8,468 nt of DNA from Chamaesiphon sp. (GTDB lineage: Bacteria; Cyanobacteriota; Cyanobacteriia; Cyanobacteriales; Chamaesiphonaceae), in the NCBI GenBank assembly GCA_026785875.1, contig JAJAZF010000573.1, positions 1 through 8,468 of the forward strand. The letters run 5' to 3'. The notes under the pieces were generated by a model that saw nothing but the letters and a program-made list of their open reading frames with translations, made no database searches and had not been told where the DNA came from. Of the stretch, positions 1 through 5,510 are shown piece by piece (positions within the stretch are counted from its first letter, which is position 1; every line of letters begins with the position of its first letter). The position numbers were made by a program, and so were the translations under genes.

Positions 1-1
1 C

Positions 2-1093
2 CCCATCCACCGCGATGCTCCCAAGCTGACGGAATTGGAAACCAAACCTTCTGTATTTGAAACCGGAATCAAGGTGATCGACTTACTGACACCTTATCGT
101 CGTGGCGGTAAAATCGGTCTGTTCGGTGGTGCTGGTGTGGGCAAAACCGTGATCATGATGGAGCTGATTAACAACATTGCTACCAATCACGGTGGTGTAT
201 CGGTTTTTGGTGGTGTAGGCGAACGTACCCGCGAAGGAAACGATCTCTATAATGAAATGATGGAATCTGGAGTAATCGATAAAGATAACTTAAATAACTC
301 CAAAATCGCTCTAGTCTACGGACAAATGAACGAACCACCAGGAGCAAGAATGCGCGTTGGGTTGGTAGCGTTGACGATGGCGGAATACTTCCGCGATGTC
401 AACAAGCAAGACGTATTGCTATTTATCGATAACATTTTCCGGTTTGTACAGGCTGGTTCTGAAGTATCGGCACTTCTAGGTCGGATGCCTTCTGCGGTAG
501 GTTATCAGCCGACTCTAGGTACTGACATGGGTGACTTACAAGAGCGGATTACCTCTACCAAGGACGGTTCGATTACTTCCATTCAAGCAGTATATGTACC
601 TGCCGATGACTTCACCGATCCTGCACCTGCGACTACCTTTGCTCACTTGGATGGTACTACTTCACTGTCTCGGGGATTGGCATCCAAAGGCATCTACCCA
701 GCAGTAGATCCGCTGACTTCTACTTCGACGATGTTACAACCATCGATCGTTGGTGCAGAACACTACGACACTGCTCGGGCTGTACAATCTACCCTCCAAC
801 GTTACAAAGAATTGCAAGATATCATTGCAATTCTTGGTTTGGATGAACTTGCCGAAGAAGATCGTCTGATCGTTTCTCGGGCGCGGAAAGTCGAACGCTT
901 CCTGTCGCAACCCTTCTTCGTTGCTGAAGTATTTACTGGTTCTCCTGGTAAATACGTCAAACTCGAAGACACCATCAAAGGTTTTAAAGCGATCCTCAAT
1001 GGTGAACTAGACGACTTACCAGAACAAGCTTTCTACCTTGTTGGCGATATCGCTGAAGCTAAAGCTAAGGGCGAGAAATTACTAAAAGGCTAG
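2..1093 (+). CDS. atpD: F0F1 ATP synthase subunit beta, 5'-truncated by window edge
   Basis: This is the catalytic beta subunit of the F1 sector (called atpB in older cyanobacterial naming); it makes ATP at the thylakoid or cytoplasmic membrane face. The frame is open from base 2, where it reads PIHRDAPKL, so the gene enters from the left. 363 residues are visible, and about 120 N-terminal residues are missing against the usual length of about 480. A TTG at base 35 is an internal codon, not a start. Visible landmarks are the Walker A loop GGAGVGKT (visible residues 42-49), GERTREGND with the catalytic Glu at 74, the Walker B strand VLLFID (138-143) and the DELAEED form of the DELSEED lever (281-287), which contacts gamma and epsilon. 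No frameshift or missing key residue is seen. The epsilon gene follows after a 210-base spacer full of repeats. Confidence 0.98.
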   Translation, partial: PIHRDAPKLTELETKPSVFETGIKVIDLLTPYRRGGKIGLFGGAGVGKTVIMMELINNIATNHGGVSVFGGVGERTREGNDLYNEMMESGVIDKDNLNNSKIALVYGQMNEPPGARMRVGLVALTMAEYFRDVNKQDVLLFIDNIFRFVQAGSEVSALLGRMPSAVGYQPTLGTDMGDLQERITSTKDGSITSIQAVYVPADDFTDPAPATTFAHLDGTTSLSRGLASKGIYPAVDPLTSTSTMLQPSIVGAEHYDTARAVQSTLQRYKELQDIIAILGLDELAEEDRLIVSRARKVERFLSQPFFVAEVFTGSPGKYVKLEDTIKGFKAILNGELDDLPEQAFYLVGDIAEAKAKGEKLLKG

Positions 1094-1134
1094 GATTAGG
1101 CTTTAGGTTTTGGGCTTTAGGCTTTAGGTTTGAA
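1093..1134. repeat. Heptad repeat array, left arm (GCTTTAG type)
   Basis: Six 7-base units run in strict phase directly from the last base of the beta stop codon. GCTTTAG occurs three times (1100-1106, 1114-1120, 1121-1127), with the variants GGATTAG, GTTTTGG and GTTTGAA. Phased 7-mers of this kind match the short tandemly repeated repetitive (STRR) sequences known from cyanobacteria. The class assignment is from memory; the periodicity is seen directly. Confidence 0.75.
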
Positions 1135-1137
1135 GGT

Positions 1138-1181
1138 GCAAGCAAAGAGTAGGGCTAACATATCTACTACTTACTGCTTGC
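1138..1181. other. Imperfect stem-loop between the two heptad arrays
   Basis: GCAAGCA (1138-1144) pairs with TGCTTGC (1175-1181). After a 3x3 internal bulge that includes one G-T wobble, AGTAG (1148-1152) pairs with CTACT (1167-1171), leaving a 14-base loop. No T-run follows, so it does not look like a standard terminator. In the beta-epsilon transcript it could pause or protect the RNA, which is inference. Confidence 0.45.
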
Positions 1182-1216
1182 TCCCAATCAGGGCAGGTAC
1201 ATGTATCTGGCCTCAC

Positions 1217-1300
1217 AACCTAAAACCTGAAACCTAAAAATCTCAAACCTTAAAATCTAAAATTTAAACATAATACCTAAAGCCTAATACCTAATACCTA
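1217..1300. repeat. Heptad repeat array, right arm (CCTA type, opposite orientation)
   Basis: Twelve 7-base units run in phase. Examples are AACCTAA, AACCTGA and AACCTAA from 1217, and ATACCTA, AAGCCTA, ATACCTA, ATACCTA over 1273-1300; the middle units (1238-1272) are degenerate. The sense is complementary to the left array (GCTTTAG against CTAAAGC), so the whole spacer is roughly an inverted pair of arrays. The array stops three bases before the epsilon ATG, and no purine-rich ribosome binding site lies in between. Confidence 0.75.
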
Positions 1301-1303
1301 AAT

Positions 1304-1705
1304 ATGACACTAACTGTAAGAGTAATTGCCCCAGATAAGACCGTATGGGACGGAACAGCAGACGAAGTAATTCTACCTAGTATTACTGGACAACTAGGGA
1401 TTTTGAGCGGTCACGCATCGCTTTTAACTGCTTTAGATACTGCAGTAATGCGGGTTAGAGCTGGTAAAGATAAATGGACTCCAATTGCCTTGATGGGTGG
1501 TTTTGCAGAAGTTGACAATGATGAAGTCACCGTATTAGTTAATGGTGCGGAATTGGGCGAAAAAATTAATCGCGAACAAGCACAGAAAGAATTTACTGAA
1601 GCCGAACAAAAGTTAGCGGCTATTTCAACAGGTAGTCGTCAGGAGCAAATTCAAGCTAATCAAGCTTTTAAACGAGCAAGAGCTAGACTTCAAGCTGCTA
1701 GTTAG
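1304..1705 (+). CDS. atpC: F0F1 ATP synthase subunit epsilon
   Basis: This is the epsilon subunit of the F1 central stalk (atpE in older cyanobacterial naming). It couples rotation to catalysis and can inhibit ATP hydrolysis. It has 133 residues, the usual cyanobacterial/chloroplast length. The N-terminal beta-sandwich covers about residues 1-85, with the family-typical stretches PDKTVWDG, LPSITGQLGILSGH and ALMGGFAEV. The C-terminal helical hairpin (about 88-133) is rich in E, Q, K and R. The ATG at 1304 gives the expected MTLTVRVIAP start. The leader has no evident Shine-Dalgarno sequence because it consists of heptad repeats. It follows the beta gene in the normal cyanobacterial order and is probably co-transcribed with it. 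The heptads start again directly after its stop codon. Confidence 0.97.
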   Translation: MTLTVRVIAPDKTVWDGTADEVILPSITGQLGILSGHASLLTALDTAVMRVRAGKDKWTPIALMGGFAEVDNDEVTVLVNGAELGEKINREQAQKEFTEAEQKLAAISTGSRQEQIQANQAFKRARARLQAAS

Positions 1706-1733
1706 GATAGTTGATAGTTGAGAGTTAACAGTT
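1706..1733. repeat. Heptad repeat array after the epsilon gene (GATAGTT type)
   Basis: Four phased 7-base units follow the TAG stop directly: GATAGTT twice, then GAGAGTT and AACAGTT. A related TAGTTAG unit overlaps the stop codon. The unit sequence differs from the arrays upstream of the gene, so this is a separate heptad family. Confidence 0.65.
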
Positions 1734-1770
1734 ACTGAATATTGATAGATCTGGTATTTTAATAGATATA

Positions 1771-1808
1771 ATTAAACTCTCCTCATCGATCGATGAAGAG
1801 GGTTTAAT
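1771..1808. terminator. 38-bp palindrome, probable end of the ATP synthase operon
   Basis: The two 19-base halves pair at every position except one C-A mismatch, with one G-T wobble. The outer arms are ATTAAAC and GTTTAAT and the centre is CATCGATCGATG, so the folded loop is about four bases. It lies 65 bases after the epsilon stop. Flanking sequence is AT-rich on both sides but has no long T-run. Its position suggests a terminator or 3' stabiliser that could work in either direction. Confidence 0.55.
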
Positions 1809-1880
1809 GTTATAAAATTGGTGACTAATAGCGAGTAAATTAGGCAGGTACGATTCTTTTTCAAAGCGGCTACACCAAAG

Positions 1881-2360
1881 ATGATGCGGATATTCCGAAG
1901 ATTTAAAGCTATCCTGACTGAAGATGAAAAGTTTTTAGAAGCGATCGAGTCGATCGAAGGTATCGTCTCTAAGATACTATCGATCGGAATGATTTTTGTG
2001 ACCTTTATCGCGATCGCTCATTTAAGTTATGCTTTAATTGAAAAATTACTGCTGACGGTCGAGCGACAGAGCAATGATAGTTTTAATACTACCCTATTTG
2101 AATTATTCGGTTTATTTCTAAACGTTTTGATCGCGCTAGAAATTCTTGAAAATATTACTGCATATCTCAGAAAGCACGTAATTCAGGTAGAGTTAGTAAT
2201 TGTAACATCGCTAATTGCTGTTTCTAGAAAGATCATCATTCTTGACTTAGAAAAGAAAAGTAGTAGTGACTTAATTGCCCTAGCTGTAGCTGTCTTTTCA
2301 CTATCAATTGGTTATGCGATTGTGCATCAAACTAATAAAAGATATAGCAATCCTAAATGA
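1881..2360 (+). CDS. PsiE-family small membrane protein
   Basis: The 159-residue protein resembles the phosphate-starvation-inducible PsiE family, whose biochemical role is not established. A charged amphipathic N-terminus (1-30) is followed by four hydrophobic helices at about 32-53, 73-92, 100-120 and 130-150. The family-like core is the stretch with EILENITAYL (residues 87-96), then RKHVIQVELV (97-106) and LIAVSRKIIILD (111-122), whose conserved-looking R116-K117 pair ends helix 3. Two adjacent ATGs (1881 and 1884) could both serve as start, and no clear ribosome binding site separates them. A perfect HIP1 octamer lies inside the gene at 2010-2017. It is cut off from the ATP synthase genes by the 38-bp palindrome and converges with the pentapeptide gene across 85 bases. 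The family call rests on recognition of the motif; no phosphate-regulon site was identified upstream. Confidence 0.7.
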   Translation: MMRIFRRFKAILTEDEKFLEAIESIEGIVSKILSIGMIFVTFIAIAHLSYALIEKLLLTVERQSNDSFNTTLFELFGLFLNVLIALEILENITAYLRKHVIQVELVIVTSLIAVSRKIIILDLEKKSSSDLIALAVAVFSLSIGYAIVHQTNKRYSNPK

Positions 2361-2445
2361 GCTAGGTTGACGTAGGGTGTGTTGGGCTGCCGCATGAGCA
2401 CCAGTATAAAGGTCATAAGGATCTGATTTAGGATCGCTATAGTAG

Positions 2446-3189
2446 TTAATAGCCAGAACCATTCCCAACACCCAACGGTAACGGTGCAATAATGCGGGTA
2501 CCACCAGGAACTAAGCGTTTAGGACTACCTAACCCTAGCGGAATCTTATAGGGCGGACGACGAAAGACGGGACTACTTTCATTGACATCGGTATTGACAT
2601 TTGGAGGCGCAATTCTATACTGGCGGGTGCCGTCACGCGAATTTTCTGGGGTAGATGCAGGTAAATCGTTTTGTGCTGAAGGATTGACCCCTTTAGCACC
2701 AATTAGATTAGCACTAATGAGCGAAGTGCTACTGAGATTTGCACCCGTCAAATCTGCTAGTGCCAGATTCGCACCAGCTAAATCGGTATTTGTGAGGATA
2801 GCACTTCTAAAATTGGTATTGACCAGATTAGCATAGGAAAGATCTGTGCGCGTGAGATTGGTGCTAGTAAAATTGACATTAATTAGACTAGCTGCTTGTA
2901 ATACTGCACCAGTGAAATTTGCATTGGTGAGGTTGGCTCCAGTGAGATTGGCTCCACCTAGATTGGCATTAGTAAGATTGGTTCCAGCCAAATTTGCCCC
3001 AATCAGATTAGCAGCTTGAAGATCGACATTTACTAACTGTTTCTGACTGAGATCTACCCCACTGAGATCGCAACCAACACATTTGTTGCTACTGAGCAAG
3101 GTTTGGAGATCTGTTGGACTATAGGCATCAGCGGCGGGAATGATCCCGATCGAGATTACAATGCACCATAAATACAAACGGTAGTTCAT
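2446..3189 (-). CDS. Secreted pentapeptide-repeat protein
   Basis: The protein has 247 residues from the ATG at 3189. The frame stays open to 3267, but this start is chosen because AGGAGA (3200-3205) lies 10 bases upstream and the protein then begins with a signal peptide: MNYR, a hydrophobic core (5-18) and a likely AADA cleavage site near residue 22. The mature part opens with CVGC (37-40) and runs straight into 25 uninterrupted pentapeptides (41-165) of the A(N/D)LxX type. These should fold into a right-handed beta-helix of about six coils. The tail (166-247) is rich in proline, glycine and arginine and probably disordered. It is expected in the periplasm or thylakoid lumen. Such proteins are abundant in cyanobacteria, mostly with unknown function. 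The longer open frame upstream runs through an IS-like hairpin and is not taken as coding. Confidence 0.85.
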   Translation of the reverse strand: MNYRLYLWCIVISIGIIPAADAYSPTDLQTLLSSNKCVGCDLSGVDLSQKQLVNVDLQAANLIGANLAGTNLTNANLGGANLTGANLTNANFTGAVLQAASLINVNFTSTNLTRTDLSYANLVNTNFRSAILTNTDLAGANLALADLTGANLSSTSLISANLIGAKGVNPSAQNDLPASTPENSRDGTRQYRIAPPNVNTDVNESSPVFRRPPYKIPLGLGSPKRLVPGGTRIIAPLPLGVGNGSGY

Positions 3190-3199
3190 ACGGTTAGAT

Positions 3200-3205
3200 T
3201 CTCCT
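3200..3205 (-). promoter_or_regulatory. Ribosome binding site that sets the pentapeptide-gene start
   Basis: AGGAGA on the minus strand lies 10 bases before the ATG at 3189. It is the clearest Shine-Dalgarno sequence in the window and decides for this start over longer in-frame alternatives. Confidence 0.75.
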
Positions 3206-3223
3206 GTCTTGCAGGGTTTTGAG

Positions 3224-3255
3224 TTGACATCCTCCCCAGGGCTAAAGCCACGGGG
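3224..3255 (-). ncRNA. Possible orphan omega-RNA-like 3' hairpin (IS605-type right end)
   Basis: On the minus strand the stem is CCCC(G)/(T)GGGG, one T-C mismatch, then GGC/GCC, closed by a TTTA loop (3234-3255), followed by AGGATGTCAA. In tnpB elements the right end is transcribed as the scaffold of the omega RNA and the adjacent flank acts as guide. Here the flank is the leader of the pentapeptide gene. No tnpB lies in the window, so function would need a nuclease elsewhere. The similarity is recognised from memory and expression is unknown. Confidence 0.35.
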
Positions 3256-3552
3256 ATTCCTCACCACGCCACAACCTACGAATAGGAGAATGGTCGCCGA
3301 ATGGGGTTGACGATTAATCGGAGATTGCTACGTTTAAAAGTAGTCTGACATCGCCTCCACGTCCGTTTTAAGTCTCGGAATGTCCTTCCGCGACTGAGTA
3401 TCTATCCAAAAAAATCATTTTTACCATCAAGGATGTCTTTAACATTGCCTCTCAAGTTTTGTACACGTCTGCGCTCAACCTCTGTCTCACGGTGTCTTGA
3501 ACCTGTACGGGAGTTATTAACCTCAAGACAACTATATCACAATCTTGAGCGC
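3224..3552 (-). mobile_element. Transposase-less IS200/IS605-like remnant (MITE-like), non-coding
   Basis: This stretch contains no credible protein but is dense in inverted repeats. At its lower-coordinate end the minus strand carries a hairpin followed by GGATGTCAA. That resembles the right end of tnpB-bearing IS200/IS605 elements, some of which (IS608) are cut at TCAA. At the other end, CTCAAGA (3522-3528) pairs with TCTTGAG (3543-3549), TGTCTTGA (3493-3500) with TCAAGACA (3523-3530), and GCGCTCAA (3471-3478) with TTGAGCGC (3545-3552). These are mutually exclusive folds, as expected for a subterminal structured end. The interior has smaller palindromes: CGATTAATCG (3311-3320), a 16-base one at 3328-3343, and CGGAA/TTCCG around 3380. 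I infer an element that kept both ends and lost tnpB; the left boundary is uncertain. The pentapeptide gene starts 34 bases beyond the right end. Confidence 0.45.
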
Positions 3553-3560
3553 ACCCCCAG

Positions 3561-3576
3561 CCCCCAATTCTGGGGG
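3561..3576. repeat. G/C hairpin CCCCCA-ATTC-TGGGGG
   Basis: This is a six-base-pair stem with a four-base loop, preceded by another C-run (CCCCC at 3554-3558). Similar pairs of C- and G-runs around AATT are frequent between cyanobacterial genes, so I treat it as an intergenic repeat. That comparison is from general knowledge. Confidence 0.5.
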
Positions 3577-3591
3577 AGCTAATTGGTGGAA

Positions 3592-3621
3592 AGATCCCCG
3601 ACTCGAACAAGTCGGGGATCT
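3592..3621 (-). terminator. Perfect 12-bp hairpin downstream of ribBA
   Basis: AGATCCCCGACT (3592-3603) and AGTCGGGGATCT (3610-3621) pair without mismatch around a 6-base loop. It begins 20 bases after the ribBA stop on the minus strand and is followed there only by a short TTT, so it is at best a weak intrinsic terminator, but it may act as a 3' end. The same GATCCCCGACT dyad is familiar as a dispersed cyanobacterial repeat, so it may be both. Confidence 0.5.
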
Positions 3622-3641
3622 AACCGAGAAGGGAGTACTTA

Positions 3642-5318
3642 CTAACTGAAGCTATAAATCACCTGAAGTTCTAATTCTGAACTCAGAGTTGATGGTAGTT
3701 GGGATTTGGGGTAAGTATGTCGATCGAGTTGCATTTGTAGCCCAGTAAGTGGGTCTTGTCCATTAGCCACTAGAAATTCCAAGCGATTGACTTGGGGGAT
3801 GGTGGCGATCTCGTCGAGGATTTTGACGATCGCTTGAACGTATGGATGGCTGCGATCTTTGTACCAACCTTCGATTGCCAGATTTGCTTGGTCAAATCCT
3901 AGATGAAAAGTGAGTGAAGGATTGCCGAATAAAGCCGTCCCCACAGGTCGAGCTTCTTCTTTGAGCAAGACATTGTGAAGCTCGGCAGTATGCCGCAGCT
4001 TGTCTAATCGATCGTACCGTGCGATGATTTCTAATGGCTCTTCATTCCAGGTAATCCCGACTGTCACCAGATAGGTTTGGAGCAGCATGTGACCGAGTTT
4101 TTCGGCTTTGGTAGCGAGGTAGCCATTATTGTAGTCAGTAGCTTCAATCAGGAGCGGGACTCGATCGACAATTTTCAAGCCATAGCCCTTGAGTCCGGCA
4201 ATTTTGCGAGGATTATTGGTAATCAACCGAATTTGGCTAATGCCTAAATCGTTTAGAACCTGAGCACCGACTCCATAATTGCGTAAATCTGCGGGGAACC
4301 CAAGACGATTATTTGCTTCGACGGTATCTAGCCCCAGATCTTGGAGGGAATAGGCTTTGAGTTTATTAATCAATCCAATCCCGCGCCCTTCCTGACGCAA
4401 GTAGACAACTACGCCTTCACCTGCATTCTCGATCATTTTTAGGGCTGCTTGGAGCTGCATCCGACAGTCACACCGGAGCGAACCGAGTGCGTCACCAGTC
4501 AAACATTCAGAGTGCATCCGCACCATAATCGGTTTGTCGATAAAATCAGCCGGATTGCCCTTGACAATTGCGACAGTTTCCGTTTCGTCCAGTAGATTGC
4601 GATAGCCGTAGATCTGAAATTGACCGAATTGGCTGGGAAGCTTGGTAATTGCCTCTCGATGAACGAATCTGTCGTGTTGAAGACGATAACTAATCAGATC
4701 GGCGATGCTAATAATCTTGAGATCGTGAAGGCGGGCATAAGTAACTAGATCTGCGAGTCTCGCCATTGAACCATCAGGATTTTGAATCTCGCAGATCACC
4801 CCTGCTGGCGACAAACCAGCAAGCCGAGCTAAGTCTACCGCTGCTTCTGTGTGTCCCGCTCGTTTTAGGACACCGCCTTCTTGGGCGCGGAGGGGGAAGA
4901 TGTGACCTGGACGGCGGAGGTCTTCGGGTTTAGTATGAGGATCGATCGCTAGTTGAATGGTGCGGGTGCGATCTTCTGCGGAAATCCCCGTAGTGACTCC
5001 CAATTTTTGAGTAGCATCGATACTGACGGTAAAAGCTGTTTGATTGGGATCGGTATTATTCGTCACCATCAAGGGGAGATCCAGACGATCCAATTGATCT
5101 CCCACCATCGCTAGACAAATCAAGCCTCTAGCGTGGACAGCCATAAAGTTAATATTTGTAGCAGTTACTGATTCAGCAGCACAAATCAGATCGCCCTCAT
5201 TTTCCCGATTCTCATCATCTACCACCACGACCATTTTGCCCGCTGCGAAGTCTATTAGGGCGGTAGCGATCGTGTCAAACTCAAAATTGGACAGGTCAGT
5301 AGAAGAAGTTGCTATCAC
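3642..5318 (-). CDS. ribBA: Bifunctional DHBP synthase / GTP cyclohydrolase II
   Basis: RibBA supplies both precursors of riboflavin: it converts ribulose 5-phosphate to 3,4-dihydroxy-2-butanone 4-phosphate, and opens GTP to the pyrimidinone intermediate. I start it at the GTG at 5318 (558 residues). The frame is open 35 codons further, but that part lacks an ATG, has no homolog-like sequence and overlaps a good promoter. The RibB domain (about 15-215) shows DDENRENEGD (34-43) and RPGHIFPL (136-143). The RibA domain (about 225-415) has the zinc ligands C272, C283 and C285 in HSECLTGDALGSLRCDC, then RQEGRGIGL (308-316) and NNPRKIAGL (368-376). Both active sites look intact. About 145 further residues form a C-terminal extension that I recall from cyanobacterial RibBA proteins; its role is unknown to me. 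No FMN riboswitch fits the short leader. It is divergent from argC. Confidence 0.95.
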   Translation of the reverse strand: MIATSSTDLSNFEFDTIATALIDFAAGKMVVVVDDENRENEGDLICAAESVTATNINFMAVHARGLICLAMVGDQLDRLDLPLMVTNNTDPNQTAFTVSIDATQKLGVTTGISAEDRTRTIQLAIDPHTKPEDLRRPGHIFPLRAQEGGVLKRAGHTEAAVDLARLAGLSPAGVICEIQNPDGSMARLADLVTYARLHDLKIISIADLISYRLQHDRFVHREAITKLPSQFGQFQIYGYRNLLDETETVAIVKGNPADFIDKPIMVRMHSECLTGDALGSLRCDCRMQLQAALKMIENAGEGVVVYLRQEGRGIGLINKLKAYSLQDLGLDTVEANNRLGFPADLRNYGVGAQVLNDLGISQIRLITNNPRKIAGLKGYGLKIVDRVPLLIEATDYNNGYLATKAEKLGHMLLQTYLVTVGITWNEEPLEIIARYDRLDKLRHTAELHNVLLKEEARPVGTALFGNPSLTFHLGFDQANLAIEGWYKDRSHPYVQAIVKILDEIATIPQVNRLEFLVANGQDPLTGLQMQLDRHTYPKSQLPSTLSSELELQVIYSFS

Positions 5319-5339
5319 AGATCGGTAAAATGTTGGTAA

Positions 5340-5366
5340 ACTATATAGTCCATCAAAGCAAGTCAA
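5340..5366 (-). promoter_or_regulatory. Probable ribBA promoter
   Basis: On the minus strand, TTGACT (5361-5366) and TATAGT (5340-5345) form -35 and -10 boxes with a 15-base spacer, slightly short. Transcription would begin near 5333, giving a leader of about 15 bases before the GTG at 5318. This supports the shorter protein start and leaves no room for an upstream riboswitch. Confidence 0.5.
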
Positions 5367-5464
5367 AACTCTAGATCGATCGTCAATGCAGAGAAATCCA
5401 CATTGCCGCCCCCTAAAATTCAAAATTAGTTTTGAATCCAGGGTTGAACTAGTTTGTATTTCCC

Positions 5465-5497
5465 ACCATGAATATGGTAATCACTTCTTATTATATA
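5465..5497 (+). promoter_or_regulatory. Candidate argC promoter region with a small dyad
   Basis: TATATA (5492-5497) sits 13 bases before the argC ATG and could be a -10 box or part of a very short leader. A dyad, ACCAT-GAAT-ATGGT (5465-5478), lies where a -35 box would be; no good -35 hexamer is present, so an activator may be needed. It is weak evidence, and the dyad is short enough to be chance. Confidence 0.25.
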
Positions 5498-5510
5498 GGT
5501 CATAACATTC

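Noticed and set aside
1093..1300. CRISPR array or telomere-like repeat
   Set aside because: Units are 7 bases with no spacers, and the opposed orientation at a housekeeping operon fits cyanobacterial STRR heptads better.
2010..2017. HIP1 octamers and abundant CGATCG as a possible regulatory signal
   Set aside because: They are spread through coding and non-coding DNA as is typical for many cyanobacterial genomes; useful as a lineage marker only.
2361..2445. Terminator or dispersed repeat between the converging PsiE-family and pentapeptide genes
   Set aside because: GTAGGGTGTGTT (2372-2383) recalls a common cyanobacterial repeat, but its only partner GCACC (2398-2402) gives a 5-bp stem; too weak to call.
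3190..3267. In-frame N-terminal extension of the pentapeptide protein (26 codons)
   Set aside because: It runs through the IS605-like hairpin, would bury the signal peptide, and ignores the good AGGAGA site before the ATG at 3189.
3270..3545. Degraded tnpB or other transposase coding sequence
   Set aside because: Translations on both strands are broken by stops within about 50 codons and show no RuvC or zinc-ribbon motifs.
5319..5423. 35-codon N-terminal extension of RibBA
   Set aside because: It begins with TTG, contains no ATG, does not look like RibBA and overlaps the likely promoter.
5319..5510. FMN riboswitch upstream of ribBA
   Set aside because: The likely leader is only about 15 bases, and I see no conserved FMN-aptamer segments in the divergent spacer.
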